DNA from: Clostridia bacterium
GTDB taxonomy: Bacteria > Bacillota > Clostridia > CAKSNL01 > HGM11501
DNA: 15,622 nt
Direction: 5' to 3'
Assembly: GCA_900766735.1 (NCBI GenBank)
Contig: CAAFWO010000011.1
Location: 1 to 15,622 of the forward strand
The stretch's first letter is position 1. Each line of letters opens with the position of its first letter. Positions 6,548 to 14,831 of the stretch are shown here, piece by piece. Under the pieces are notes generated by a model that saw nothing but the letters and a program-made list of their open reading frames with translations, had not been told where the DNA came from and searched no databases. The position numbers and the translations under genes are program-made.

Positions 6548-7141
6548 ATGAAAAGAATTTATGCAATGCTCATTTTGATCACGCTGATCTCGGGCGTCTA
6601 TGTTTATGCCGAGGAGACTAAGGGCGAGATCGCAGACGCTGTCTTAAGGCTTCACGTCGTGGCAAACAGCGACTCAGAGGCCGACCAGGCTTTAAAGATA
6701 AAGGTCAGAGACGCGGTGAGAAAAGAATTTTCATGCTTTGCACAAAACGCCGAATACAAAACTGACGCGGTTATGCTGGCAAAGGAAAACAGCGGGCGGA
6801 TCGCCGAGGCGGCAATCGCTGTGATAAAAGAAGAAGGGTTTGACTATCCGGTTAAGGTCGAGATCGGCAAGGCGGACTTTCCGACAAAGTCATATTCCGG
6901 CATCACGCTTCCCAAAGGCCGCTATGACGCTGTTAATGTTAAGATCGGGAAAGCGAAGGGCAAAAACTGGTGGTGCGTTATGTATCCGCCGCTTTGCATT
7001 GCGGACTCCGTCTCAGCGGAATTTATGCCGGAGGCGAAAGCGAAGCTTAAGGCCGCGGTTTCGGATTCGCAGTACAAAATAATTTCCGAGCCTGAGTCGG
7101 GCGAGATCAAAATTAAATTTAAAATACTGGAGATTTTTTAG
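6548..7141 (+). CDS. spoIIR: Stage II sporulation protein R
   Basis: SpoIIR is made in the forespore and secreted into the septal space, where it activates the SpoIIGA protease that processes pro-sigmaE in the mother cell. The 197-residue protein has a signal peptide (hydrophobic 5-20) with a likely cleavage after V-Y-A at residue 21. The conserved core follows: LRLHVVANSDS, QALKIKVRDAV, then YSGITLPKGRYDAV and the GKNWWCVMYPPLC segment, all diagnostic. GGAGGG precedes the ATG. It sits only 54 bp behind the mother-cell spoIIIA operon and has its own forespore-type promoter. A strong terminator begins right at the stop. Confidence 0.97.
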   Translation: MKRIYAMLILITLISGVYVYAEETKGEIADAVLRLHVVANSDSEADQALKIKVRDAVRKEFSCFAQNAEYKTDAVMLAKENSGRIAEAAIAVIKEEGFDYPVKVEIGKADFPTKSYSGITLPKGRYDAVNVKIGKAKGKNWWCVMYPPLCIADSVSAEFMPEAKAKLKAAVSDSQYKIISEPESGEIKIKFKILEIF

Positions 7142-7142
7142 G

Positions 7143-7180
7143 AAGAAAGCGATAAAAATTATCGCTTTCTTAATTTTTTT
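7143..7180 (+). terminator. Intrinsic terminator after spoIIR
   Basis: A perfect 13-bp stem (7143-7155 with 7159-7171) closes a three-base loop and is followed by AA and seven T. It starts two bases after the spoIIR stop and separates the sporulation block from the cysE promoter. Confidence 0.95.
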
Positions 7181-7189
7181 ATAAAAGTG

Positions 7190-7218
7190 TTGCAACTTGG
7201 AGCATTTTTATGTATAAT
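7190..7218 (+). promoter_or_regulatory. SigmaA promoter of the cysE operon
   Basis: TTGCAA (7190-7195) and a perfect TATAAT (7213-7218) are spaced by 17 bases, with TG at 7211-7212 directly before the -10. The start near 7225 leaves a leader of only about 27 bases, so there is no room for a T-box or SAM riboswitch. Confidence 0.88.
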
Positions 7219-7252
7219 ATAGAGGATAATATATTTTAAGGAGTCAGTGCTT

Positions 7253-7879
7253 TTGAGTTATTTTAAATCAATAAAAGAAAGAGATCCCGCGGCGACGAAT
7301 TCTATCGGCATCTTTTTTAACTATCCGTGTGTTCACGCGATTTTCTGGCACAGGATAGCACACTTTTTTTACAACATAAAGTTTTATTTTTTGGCGAGGC
7401 TGATCTCGCAGATCGTCCGCTGGTTCACTTTGATTGAGATACACCCCGGTGCGACCATCGGCAAGAACCTTTTGATCGACCACGGTTGCGGCGTCGTCAT
7501 CGGCGAGACTGCCGAGGTGGGCGATAACTGTACCATTTACCAGGGAGTCACGCTCGGCGGAACGGGAAAGGATCACGGAAAGCGCCACCCAACCATCGGA
7601 AACAACGTTATGATTGGAGCCGGGGCAAAGGTTTTGGGTCCCTTCAAGGTCGGCGACAATTCGAAGATTGCGGCAAACGCCGTCGTTCTCCGCGAGATTC
7701 CGGCCGACTGTACATGCGTCGGCGTTCCGGCGCGGATAGTTAAGTGCAACAACGAAAGGGTCGATCTGGATCAGGTACATATGCCCGATCCCGTTTCGCA
7801 GGAGTTTTGCCGTTTGCGGAAGGAGATTGACGACCTTAAGGGAATTATTGAAAAGCTCACAAAGGAGGAAGAAAAGTGA
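7253..7879 (+). CDS. cysE: Serine O-acetyltransferase
   Basis: CysE acetylates L-serine with acetyl-CoA to O-acetylserine, the committed step of cysteine synthesis. The 208-residue protein has a short helical N-terminus (compact form usual in Gram-positives). A left-handed beta-helix of hexapeptide repeats follows from about residue 60 to 165, with catalytic-type H77 in IDHG and H112 in GKRHPTI and the conserved GVTLGGTG loop. A charged coiled tail ends the chain. The TTG at 7253 was chosen because AAGGAG (7238-7243) is nine bases upstream; the GTG at 7247 is too close. The stop overlaps the cysS start, pairing cysteine supply with its tRNA charging. No O-acetylserine sulfhydrylase gene is seen in the window. 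Confidence 0.95.
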   Translation: MSYFKSIKERDPAATNSIGIFFNYPCVHAIFWHRIAHFFYNIKFYFLARLISQIVRWFTLIEIHPGATIGKNLLIDHGCGVVIGETAEVGDNCTIYQGVTLGGTGKDHGKRHPTIGNNVMIGAGAKVLGPFKVGDNSKIAANAVVLREIPADCTCVGVPARIVKCNNERVDLDQVHMPDPVSQEFCRLRKEIDDLKGIIEKLTKEEEK

Positions 7880-9261
7880 AGATATATAACACGATGACAA
7901 TGAAGGAAGAAGAGCTTCGGCCGATCAAGCCGGGAGAGGTCAGCATTTATGCGTGCGGACCGACGGTGTATAACTTCTTCCACATCGGAAACGCGAGAAT
8001 GTTCGTGGTGTTCGACACGTTAAGAAGGTATCTTGAATACAAGGGCTATAAGGTCAACTTCGTTCAGAACTTCACGGATATTGACGATAAGATGATAAAG
8101 CGTGCAAACGAAGAGGGGACGACGGTAGCGGATATTGCGGAAAAATACATCGGCGAATACTTTACCGACGCGGACGGTCTTAACATAAAGAGGGCGACGG
8201 TTCACCCCAGAGCAACGGAGAATATCGACGCTATCATCGATATGATAAAAACGCTTGAGGAAAAGGGCTATGCCTATGAGGCGGACGGGGACGTTTACTT
8301 TGAGGTTGAAAAGTGCCCGGAGTACGGCAAGCTCATTCATCAGGATTTAGACGATCTAAAGAGCGGCGCGAGGATCGACATTGATGAGAGAAAGCGCTCG
8401 CCGCTCGATTTCGCGCTCTGGAAGGCGGCAAAGCCGGGCGAGCCTTACTGGGAAAGCCCGTGGGGCAAGGGAAGGCCGGGCTGGCACATTGAGTGCAGTG
8501 CGATGAGCACAAAGTACTTAGGTAAGACGATAGACATTCACGGCGGCGCGATCGACCTTATTTTCCCGCATCACACGAACGAGATCGCGCAGAGCGAATG
8601 CGCGAACGGCTGTGAGTTCGTTCACAACTGGATGCACAACGCCTATATAAATGTTGACAATAAGAAGATGTCAAAATCGCTCGGTAACTTTTTCACCGTG
8701 CGCGACGTCGCGAAAAAATACAGCTATAACACGATAAGGTTCTTCCTTTTAACTTCACACTACAGAAGTCCGATGAACTTCTCGGACGAGCTTATGGCGT
8801 CGGCCGAGGCGGGACTTAAGAGAATTCAAAACTGCGTTGATAACTTGGAGTTCATTCTTCCCGGCGCACCCGAGGGCGAAGTGAGCGCTGAATTTAAGGA
8901 TAAAATGGAGGGCTTTAAGAAGGCTTTCTGCGACGGAATGGACGACGACCTTAACACGGCGGACGCTATCGCAGCTATCTTTGAGGCGGTCAAGTTCATA
9001 AACACCGAGTCCGAAAAGCTCAATAAAGCCGAGATAAGCTTTGCGATTGACACGGTGACGGAGCTTTGCTCGGTTCTGGGCGTAAAGGCGAAAGAAGAAA
9101 AAGAGGATCTTTCCGAAAAGGTGGAGGCGCTCATAAAAGAGCGCGCAGAGGCGAGAAAAGAGAAAAACTACAAGCGCGCGGACGAGATCAGAGACGAACT
9201 TAAGGCGATGGGCATCGTTTTGGAGGATACGTCTTCAGGCGTTAAGTGGAAGAAAATATGA
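7876..9261 (+). CDS. cysS: Cysteinyl-tRNA synthetase
   Basis: This class I synthetase charges tRNA-Cys. The 461-residue protein has the HIGH-type motif HIGN (36-39) and the KMSKS motif (264-268). The zinc site is C27, C207, H232 and E236, matching the known ligand pattern. The C-terminal DALR-type and small anticodon-binding domains are present, ending with RADEIRDELKAMGIVLEDTSSGVKW-like family sequence. The GTG start overlaps the cysE stop as GTGA and follows AAAGGAGG at 7861-7868. The stop overlaps the mrnC start. cysE-cysS-mrnC order is common in Firmicutes. Confidence 0.98.
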   Translation: MKIYNTMTMKEEELRPIKPGEVSIYACGPTVYNFFHIGNARMFVVFDTLRRYLEYKGYKVNFVQNFTDIDDKMIKRANEEGTTVADIAEKYIGEYFTDADGLNIKRATVHPRATENIDAIIDMIKTLEEKGYAYEADGDVYFEVEKCPEYGKLIHQDLDDLKSGARIDIDERKRSPLDFALWKAAKPGEPYWESPWGKGRPGWHIECSAMSTKYLGKTIDIHGGAIDLIFPHHTNEIAQSECANGCEFVHNWMHNAYINVDNKKMSKSLGNFFTVRDVAKKYSYNTIRFFLLTSHYRSPMNFSDELMASAEAGLKRIQNCVDNLEFILPGAPEGEVSAEFKDKMEGFKKAFCDGMDDDLNTADAIAAIFEAVKFINTESEKLNKAEISFAIDTVTELCSVLGVKAKEEKEDLSEKVEALIKERAEARKEKNYKRADEIRDELKAMGIVLEDTSSGVKWKKI

Positions 9262-9644
9262 GTGAATCTTCAAAATACGCACCGCTGACGCTTGCCTATA
9301 TAGGCGACAGCGTGCACACTCTTTTTGTGAGGGAGCGCGTTATCGGGCAGACCGATAAAAAAGTGCACGAGCTTCACATTTTAACGAGCCGGTATGTCAA
9401 AGCGTCGGCTCAGGCGAAGGCGATACATATCCTTTTGCCGGAACTTAATGAAGAGGAAGAGGCAATTTACAAGCGCGGAAGAAACGCAAAGAGCGCGACG
9501 GTACCAAAGAATGCTATTGTCTCCGACTACCGTGCGGCGACGGGGTTTGAGGCGCTCATCGGCGCGCTATATATCGATAAAAAAAAGGAACGCCTAAATG
9601 AAATACTGGCGCGTTCCATGGAAATTATAAATACGGAGGATTGA
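9258..9644 (+). CDS. mrnC: Mini-ribonuclease III
   Basis: Mini-III is an RNase III domain without the double-stranded RNA-binding domain; it matures the ends of 23S rRNA. The 128-residue protein carries LAYIGDSV with the conserved acidic D17, the RGRNAKSATVPKNA segment, and YRAATGFEALIGALY near the C-terminus, all typical. The ATG at 9258 overlaps the cysS stop as ATGA, with GGAAGAAAA upstream. A GTG at 9246 is in frame but lies inside cysS and is less likely. It is the third gene of the cysE operon, as in Bacillus where it follows cysS. Confidence 0.95.
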   Translation: MSESSKYAPLTLAYIGDSVHTLFVRERVIGQTDKKVHELHILTSRYVKASAQAKAIHILLPELNEEEEAIYKRGRNAKSATVPKNAIVSDYRAATGFEALIGALYIDKKKERLNEILARSMEIINTED

Positions 9645-9649
9645 TTAAA

Positions 9650-10888
9650 ATGTTTACAGACATATTGAAAAACACTGATCCGGAGCTTGCTGCGGCAATC
9701 GACTCTGAGGTTGGAAGACAGAGAAACAAGATCGAGCTTATCGCGTCGGAAAATTTTGTTTCCCGCGCGGTCATGGAGGCGGTCGGCTCGCCGCTCACGA
9801 ATAAATATGCCGAGGGCTATCCCGGAAAGCGCTACTACGGCGGATGCGAATATGTCGACATCGTCGAGAATTTGGCGCGTGACAGGGCGAAAAAGCTTTT
9901 CGGTGCAAACTTTGCAAACGTTCAGCCCCACAGCGGAGCGCAGGCCAATATGGCGACGTTTTTTGCACTGATGAACCCGGGCGATACATATATGGGAATG
10001 AGCCTTGCTCACGGCGGCCATTTAAGCCACGGGTCACCTGTCAATATGTCAGGAAAATACTTTAACGTTGTTTCCTACGGCGTTAAAGAGGAAACGGGTA
10101 TGATCGACTATGACGAGGTCAGCCGTCTTGCGCACGAGGTTCACCCCAAGGTCATCATCGCCGGTGCGAGCGCATATTCAAGAATAATCGACTTTAAGAA
10201 GTTTTCCGAGATCGCAAAAGAGGTCGGCGCTTACCTGATGGTCGATATGGCGCACATTGCAGGACTGGTTGCGGCAGGCCTTCATCCCAATCCCATGGAA
10301 TATGCCGACGTTGTCACCACGACGACGCATAAGACCCTTCGCGGCCCGAGAGGCGGACTTATTTTGTCGAGCGACGAGGAGATCGCAAAGAAGATCGACA
10401 AGGCGATATTTCCCGGAATCCAGGGCGGCCCGCTCATGCACGTTATCGCCGGAAAGGCGGTATGCTTCGGCGAGGCGCTGACCGACGAATTTAAGGAATA
10501 TCAGAAGAGGGTCGTTAAAAACGCAAAGGCGCTTTCTGACACCCTGATCGGCGAAGGCTTTGACATCGTTTCCGGCGGAACGGACAATCATTTGATGCTG
10601 GTCGACTTAAGAAAATTCTCGCTCACCGGAAAAGAGCTTGAAAAGAGACTTGACAATGTGGGGATCACATGTAATAAAAACGCGATTCCGTTCGATCCGG
10701 AAAAGCCGTTTGTAACAAGCGGAATAAGACTCGGCTCTCCCGCGGTGACGACGAGAGGGTTTAACGAGGATGATATGGACGAGGTCGGAAAGATTATAAA
10801 GCTTGCCGCTGAGGCAAAAGAAGGCTATGAGGAGGAAGCAATGGCAAGAGTCAAGGCTCTTTGCGAAAAATACCCTCTTTACAGATAA
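9650..10888 (+). CDS. glyA: Serine hydroxymethyltransferase
   Basis: GlyA interconverts serine and glycine with tetrahydrofolate and supplies one-carbon units. The 412-residue protein matches the family throughout: IELIASENFVS near the start, EGYPGKRYYGG, QPHSGAQANMA, and the PLP lysine K228 in TTTTHKTLRGPRGG. C-terminal RLGSPAVTTRG is present. The ATG at 9650 has CGGAGGA nine bases upstream. A TTG at 9641 abuts that site and is rejected. The gap to mrnC is 5 bp, so it likely shares the cysE transcript, adding serine/glycine balance to the serine-consuming first gene. Confidence 0.98.
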   Translation: MFTDILKNTDPELAAAIDSEVGRQRNKIELIASENFVSRAVMEAVGSPLTNKYAEGYPGKRYYGGCEYVDIVENLARDRAKKLFGANFANVQPHSGAQANMATFFALMNPGDTYMGMSLAHGGHLSHGSPVNMSGKYFNVVSYGVKEETGMIDYDEVSRLAHEVHPKVIIAGASAYSRIIDFKKFSEIAKEVGAYLMVDMAHIAGLVAAGLHPNPMEYADVVTTTTHKTLRGPRGGLILSSDEEIAKKIDKAIFPGIQGGPLMHVIAGKAVCFGEALTDEFKEYQKRVVKNAKALSDTLIGEGFDIVSGGTDNHLMLVDLRKFSLTGKELEKRLDNVGITCNKNAIPFDPEKPFVTSGIRLGSPAVTTRGFNEDDMDEVGKIIKLAAEAKEGYEEEAMARVKALCEKYPLYR

Positions 10889-10902
10889 TGAGGTGAATTT
10901 AT

Positions 10903-12180
10903 ATGAGACCTCTTGCAGATATGGTGCGGCCGCAGGAGCTTTCGGAGGTCGTAGGCCAGGAGCACCTTCTGTCCGAAGGTAAATCGCTCAGAAATATATT
11001 GGAGTCCGGCACGGTGCCGAATATGATATTTTACGGCCCGTCCGGCACGGGGAAGACGACGGTCGCAAACATTGCCGCGAAAAAAAGCGGCAAAAGGCTT
11101 TACCGCTTAAACGCGACCACCGCCGGAGTGAGCGACATCAAAAGCATAATAGGCGAGCTTGACGGGATCATGGGAGCGGACGGCGTTCTGCTTTATTTGG
11201 ACGAGATCCAGAATTTCAATAAAAAACAGCAGCAGTCGCTTTTGGAGTTCATCGAGAACGGGAAGATCACGCTCATCGCCAGCACGACGGAAAATCCGTA
11301 TTTTTACATCTATAACGCAATTTTGTCGCGGTGCAGTGTGTTCGAATTTAAGGAGGTTTCGCCCGAGGCTGTCGAAAAGGCAGTCCTTCGTGCAATCGAT
11401 ATTATAAAAGAAAAAAGAAAGATCGACCTGACATTTGAAAAAGAGGCGGTCAGCCACATCGCGCTCCTTTCGGGGGGCGATGTCAGAAAGGCCTTAAACG
11501 CCGTTGAAATGTGCGTTCTTTCAACAAATCCCGATGAAAACGGAGCGGTAAGGGTCACACTCAGCCGTGCGGAGGATTCCATTCAGAAGCGTTCAGTTCG
11601 CTATGACAAGAACGGCGACGACCATTATGACATTATAAGCGCGTTTCAGAAATCCATAAGGGGGAGCGACCCGGACGCGGCGATCCACTATCTTGCACGG
11701 CTCATTTCGGCCGGGGACATTCAGATCATCGCGCGCCGCCTTTTGGTCATCGCGTCAGAAGACGTGGGGCTTGCGTATCCGCAGGCGGCAAGCATAGTTA
11801 AAGACCTTGTGGATTCGGCGTTTCAGTTAGGCTTTCCGGAGGCACAGCTTCCGCTTGCCGAGGCAGTCATTTTACTTGCGACCGCGCCGAAATCAAACAG
11901 CGCGGCAAATGCGATCTGGTCCGCTATGGCGGCGTTAGAGCGCGGAGAGACCGGCGAGGTGCCGGAGCATCTTAAGGATTCACACTATAAGGGCGCTAAA
12001 AAGCTCGGACACGGGAATGGCTATTTATATCCGCACAGCTATCCCAATCACTATGTAAAACAGCAATACCTGCCGGATAAGATCCGTGACAAGGTCTACT
12101 ACGAGCCCGGCGACAACAAGTTTGAAAATGCGATAAAGGCGTATTTTAACGCGATAGGAAAGACAAAAGAGTTACCTTAA
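10903..12180 (+). CDS. rarA: RarA/MgsA family AAA+ ATPase
   Basis: RarA is a clamp-loader-like ATPase that works at stalled replication forks and in recombination. The 425-residue protein has Walker A GPSGTGKT (45-52, K51), Walker B LLYLDE (D100/E101), a sensor-1 region ASTTENP, and an arginine-finger stretch LSRCSVFEF. The C-terminal MgsA tetramerisation domain is recognisable by IARRLLVIASEDVGLAYP and the closing YLYPHSYPNHYVKQQYLP. The gap of 14 bp to glyA suggests co-transcription. The last codons lie in a hairpin. Confidence 0.96.
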   Translation: MRPLADMVRPQELSEVVGQEHLLSEGKSLRNILESGTVPNMIFYGPSGTGKTTVANIAAKKSGKRLYRLNATTAGVSDIKSIIGELDGIMGADGVLLYLDEIQNFNKKQQQSLLEFIENGKITLIASTTENPYFYIYNAILSRCSVFEFKEVSPEAVEKAVLRAIDIIKEKRKIDLTFEKEAVSHIALLSGGDVRKALNAVEMCVLSTNPDENGAVRVTLSRAEDSIQKRSVRYDKNGDDHYDIISAFQKSIRGSDPDAAIHYLARLISAGDIQIIARRLLVIASEDVGLAYPQAASIVKDLVDSAFQLGFPEAQLPLAEAVILLATAPKSNSAANAIWSAMAALERGETGEVPEHLKDSHYKGAKKLGHGNGYLYPHSYPNHYVKQQYLPDKIRDKVYYEPGDNKFENAIKAYFNAIGKTKELP

Positions 12181-12193
12181 AAAAGTAACTCTT
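12167..12193 (+). terminator. Hairpin overlapping the rarA stop codon
   Basis: AAGAGTTAC (12167-12175) pairs perfectly with GTAACTCTT (12185-12193) across a nine-base loop that contains the rarA stop codon. No T-run follows immediately; only TGTCTTTATT comes next. It could be a weak terminator, a 3' stabilising stem, or a processing site at the end of the cysE-rarA transcript. Confidence 0.4.
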
Positions 12194-12218
12194 AGTGTCT
12201 TTATTGGAGAAGGGAATA

Positions 12219-12284
12219 ATGAAAAAGACTTGTGCCGTGAGGCACAATAATATAGTGCCACAAAAAATCTTTTTCTATACATAA
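12219..12284 (+). CDS. Possible 21-residue leader peptide
   Basis: An ATG at 12219 has GGAGA eight bases upstream. It opens a frame of 21 codons ending in TAA, 18 bp before the flippase ATG. The start reads MKKTCAVRHNN. There is no recognisable family. The ORF overlaps a small hairpin and an alternative pairing, an arrangement seen in translation-controlled attenuators. Equally it may be a chance ORF in a gap with an accidental ribosome-binding site. No stretch of repeated identical codons is present to suggest which amino acid would be sensed. Confidence 0.3.
   Translation: MKKTCAVRHNNIVPQKIFFYT
12230..12263 (+). promoter_or_regulatory. Competing hairpins in the flippase leader
   Basis: TTGTGCC (12230-12236) pairs with GGCACAA (12241-12247) around a GTGA loop. 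The same GGCAC can instead pair with a second GTGCC at 12256-12260. The two stems are mutually exclusive. Neither is followed directly by a clean T-tract, though ATCTTTTTC comes ten bases later. The role, if any, is unknown. Confidence 0.3.
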
Positions 12285-12302
12285 ATTTTTAAGGAGCAGT
12301 AA

Positions 12303-13982
12303 ATGAGCCAAAAAAAGCACAAGGGCTTCGTTGAAGGAGCATTGATCATCGCCGCGGCCAGTATTTTGGTCAAGATAATCGGCGCGGTGTTTAAGATACC
12401 GCTTGACAGGGCGGTTTTGCAGACCGACGGTATGGCGCTTTATAACACGTCATATACCATCTATAATCTTTTGTTTGTCATTTCCACGGCAGGACTGCCG
12501 ACGGCAATATCCAAGCTCGTGGCGGAATCCGATTCGAGGGGCGATTATGCCGGCTCGGAGAAAATATTAAAAGTTTCGTTCAGGCTTTTGTTTTGCCTGG
12601 GTGCGATAGGCTCGCTGGTGCTCTTTTTCGGAGCAAAGCTTTTTTCGGGCCTTGTCGGCTATCCGGACGCATATCTCACCATGGCGGCGATGAGCCCGAG
12701 CCTTCTTTTCGTGGGCTGTATGAGCGCATTCAGAGGATATTTCCAGGGAAGGCAGAACATGCTTCCGACAGCGGTGAGCGAGGTAATAGAGGCGTTTTCA
12801 AAGCTTTTTGTCGGGCTTGGCTTGGCATATCTTCTTTTGCCGAAAGGAAAGATGTATGCCTCTGCCGGCGCGATCTTCGGAGTGACGGCCGGAAGCATTC
12901 TGGGGACGGTCTTTCTCTCGCTCTGTTATGCAAAAAACCGCCGCAGAGTAAAGGAATCCGACAGTGAAACTTCGTCGAAAGAGGTTTTAAAAAGTATCGT
13001 AAAAATAGCGGTGCCGATAACGCTCGGCGTTTCGGTGTTTACGTTGACTTCGTTTATCGACACGGCGACGGTTACGAATCAGCTTAAAGGTTATATAAGC
13101 GAATCGACGGCCGCGAGAGAGTCCATCACAAGTAATCTTGAGGCCGGCCAGAGCGAGAAGTTCCTTGCGATCGGGTCCGAGGCGCTAACCTCTGAAAAGG
13201 CGACGGAGCGGGAGGCGGCGTTCGTTTACGGTTATCTTGTCCGCGCAATCACGCTTTTTAATATGCCTGCTGTCGTCATCGCCGCTATCGCGACAAGCGT
13301 CGTCCCGGCGATTGCCGCGGCGAACGCGGAAAAGAACAGAAAAAAGAGCAGGGGCTTTACAAGGTCGGCGCTTATAATCGCGATCGTTCTTGCGCTTCCG
13401 TGCGCCGCCGGAATGAGCATTTTGGCAAGGCCGATACTCTCTTTGATATATAAAGACCCGAGCTTTAGCGTGCTTTTGAACATTATGGGCGTCGCCGTCG
13501 CGTTTTTGACGCTGGTGCAGATCGCGAACGCACTTCTTCAGGCGTGGGGCAAGGTCTGGATCCCTGTGTTTAATATGATGGTCGGCGGAGTTTTAAAGGT
13601 TGTAACGAACCTTTTGCTTGTCGGCCGTCCGGAATTAAACATAACGGGTGCGCCGGTGGGCACACTCATATGCTATATCACTGTAGTTGTGCTTGACATT
13701 ATCTTTATCGTTAAATATTCGAAAATCAGGTTCAGCATAACGGACTTTGTTATAAAGCCGCTTTTCTGTACGGCGTTTATGGGAGCTTTCACGTTTGCTT
13801 CATATAAGGCGCTTGTAATGAAAACAGGAGACACGGTCGCGCTCATATGCTCGATTGCGGTTTCGGCCCTTGCTTACTTCGCGGCGATAATATTAACGCG
13901 CACATTAAAGCGCGAGGAGATCGTGCTTTTGCCAAAGGGCGAGCGTATCGCGTCGGTCATGGAAAAATTAAGACTTTTATAA
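12303..13982 (+). CDS. MOP-superfamily flippase, YabM/SpoVB type
   Basis: This 559-residue polytopic membrane protein belongs to the polysaccharide biosynthesis/SpoVB/MurJ branch of the MOP exporters, which flip undecaprenyl-linked cell-wall or polysaccharide precursors. Family-typical sequences include GALIIAAASILVKIIGAVFKIPL at the start and YNLLFVISTAGLPTAISKLV next. FRGYFQGRQNM lies near residues 143-153, and about 14 hydrophobic segments are spread along the chain. A soluble loop of about 50 residues lies near 255-305. Downstream mazG and the S4 gene match the B. subtilis yabM-yabN-yabO order, which favours a YabM-type role over SpoVB or MurJ proper. The ATG has AAGGAG six bases upstream. 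Confidence 0.9.
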   Translation: MSQKKHKGFVEGALIIAAASILVKIIGAVFKIPLDRAVLQTDGMALYNTSYTIYNLLFVISTAGLPTAISKLVAESDSRGDYAGSEKILKVSFRLLFCLGAIGSLVLFFGAKLFSGLVGYPDAYLTMAAMSPSLLFVGCMSAFRGYFQGRQNMLPTAVSEVIEAFSKLFVGLGLAYLLLPKGKMYASAGAIFGVTAGSILGTVFLSLCYAKNRRRVKESDSETSSKEVLKSIVKIAVPITLGVSVFTLTSFIDTATVTNQLKGYISESTAARESITSNLEAGQSEKFLAIGSEALTSEKATEREAAFVYGYLVRAITLFNMPAVVIAAIATSVVPAIAAANAEKNRKKSRGFTRSALIIAIVLALPCAAGMSILARPILSLIYKDPSFSVLLNIMGVAVAFLTLVQIANALLQAWGKVWIPVFNMMVGGVLKVVTNLLLVGRPELNITGAPVGTLICYITVVVLDIIFIVKYSKIRFSITDFVIKPLFCTAFMGAFTFASYKALVMKTGDTVALICSIAVSALAYFAAIILTRTLKREEIVLLPKGERIASVMEKLRLL

Positions 13983-13996
13983 AGAAGGTATAAAAG

Positions 13997-14764
13997 ATGA
14001 AAAAGACAGTATATGAATTTGTCGAGCTGATGAAAAAGCTCCGCGCGCCGGGCGGTTGCCCGTGGGACAGGGAGCAGACTCATAAGTCCATCAGCACGAA
14101 CCTTTTGGAGGAGGCCTATGAGGCCTATGACGCCATAGTCGAGGGCGACGACTTAAAGACTGCCGACGAGCTCGGCGACCTTCTGATGCAGATCGTTTTT
14201 CACGCGATAATTGCCGAGGAAGAGGGCAAATATGACTTAGATACCGTCGCCGGAGGGGTGTATGAGAAGATGGTAAGACGCCATCCGCACGTTTTCGGTG
14301 AAAATGTACTTGACAAAAGCAGTGAAGTTCTGGTAAAATGGGAAGAGATAAAAAGTGAGGAGAAGGGATATAAGTCCTATGCCGACGATCTTTATGATGT
14401 CGTGCGCTCACTGCCCGAATTAAAGCGCGCCGAGAAGATCCAGAAACGCGCAGCCAAGGCCGGGTTTGACTGGGAGGATTCCGCGGGCGTTAAGGAGAAA
14501 ATAGTAGAAGAGCTTTCAGAGCTTTCCGAAGCAATGGAGAATGGAACAAATGTAAAAGAGGAGATTGGCGACCTTTTGTTTACCGTTGTGAACCTTGCGA
14601 GAAAAGAAAGCATTGACGCGGAAGAGGCTTTGTCCGATGCGAACAAAAAATTCATCGCACGGTTTGACAAAATGGAGAAGCTCTATTCGGGCGAAAAGGA
14701 TTTTGCCGATGTTCCAATGGAAGAAAAAAACGTTTTGTGGGAAAAATCCAAGCAAAACGGCTGA
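13997..14764 (+). CDS. mazG: Nucleoside triphosphate pyrophosphohydrolase MazG
   Basis: MazG hydrolyses NTPs and dNTPs to monophosphates and pyrophosphate, acting in nucleotide-pool cleaning and possibly stress signalling. The 255-residue protein has the expected two tandem MazG domains. The first has LRAPGGCPWDREQTH and the metal-binding LLEEAYEAYDAI with ELGDLLMQIVFHA (about 38-70). The second has EELSELSEAM and EEIGDLLFTVVNLAR (about 168-200). It lacks the N-terminal methylase domain that is fused to MazG in Bacillus YabN. The gap to the flippase is 14 bp, so the two are probably co-transcribed. Confidence 0.96.
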   Translation: MKKTVYEFVELMKKLRAPGGCPWDREQTHKSISTNLLEEAYEAYDAIVEGDDLKTADELGDLLMQIVFHAIIAEEEGKYDLDTVAGGVYEKMVRRHPHVFGENVLDKSSEVLVKWEEIKSEEKGYKSYADDLYDVVRSLPELKRAEKIQKRAAKAGFDWEDSAGVKEKIVEELSELSEAMENGTNVKEEIGDLLFTVVNLARKESIDAEEALSDANKKFIARFDKMEKLYSGEKDFADVPMEEKNVLWEKSKQNG

Positions 14765-14777
14765 AAAAAAAGGAATT

Positions 14778-14805
14778 TTGCCGGTAACGGCGAATTACTT
14801 ATAAT
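14778..14805 (+). promoter_or_regulatory. SigmaA promoter of hup
   Basis: TTGCCG (14778-14783) and a perfect TATAAT (14800-14805) are separated by 16 bases. The -35 coincides with a small GCCG-GTAA-CGGC hairpin (14780-14791) left at the end of mazG. A strong AAGGAGG (14817-14823) follows for hup. Confidence 0.7.
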
Positions 14806-14831
14806 AAATAAATTCTAAGGAGGAAAAAAGA

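Noticed and set aside
9527..10021. Minus-strand frame opposite mrnC/glyA
   Set aside because: It spans two well-conserved plus-strand genes and carries no family motif.
12268..12285. SigmaE- or sigmaA-like -10 (TATACATA) just before the flippase
   Set aside because: No suitable -35 element at either spacing; the A/T-rich leader gives such matches by chance.
14780..14791. GCCG-GTAA-CGGC hairpin after mazG as a terminator
   Set aside because: The stem is short and no T-tract follows; it overlaps the hup promoter instead.
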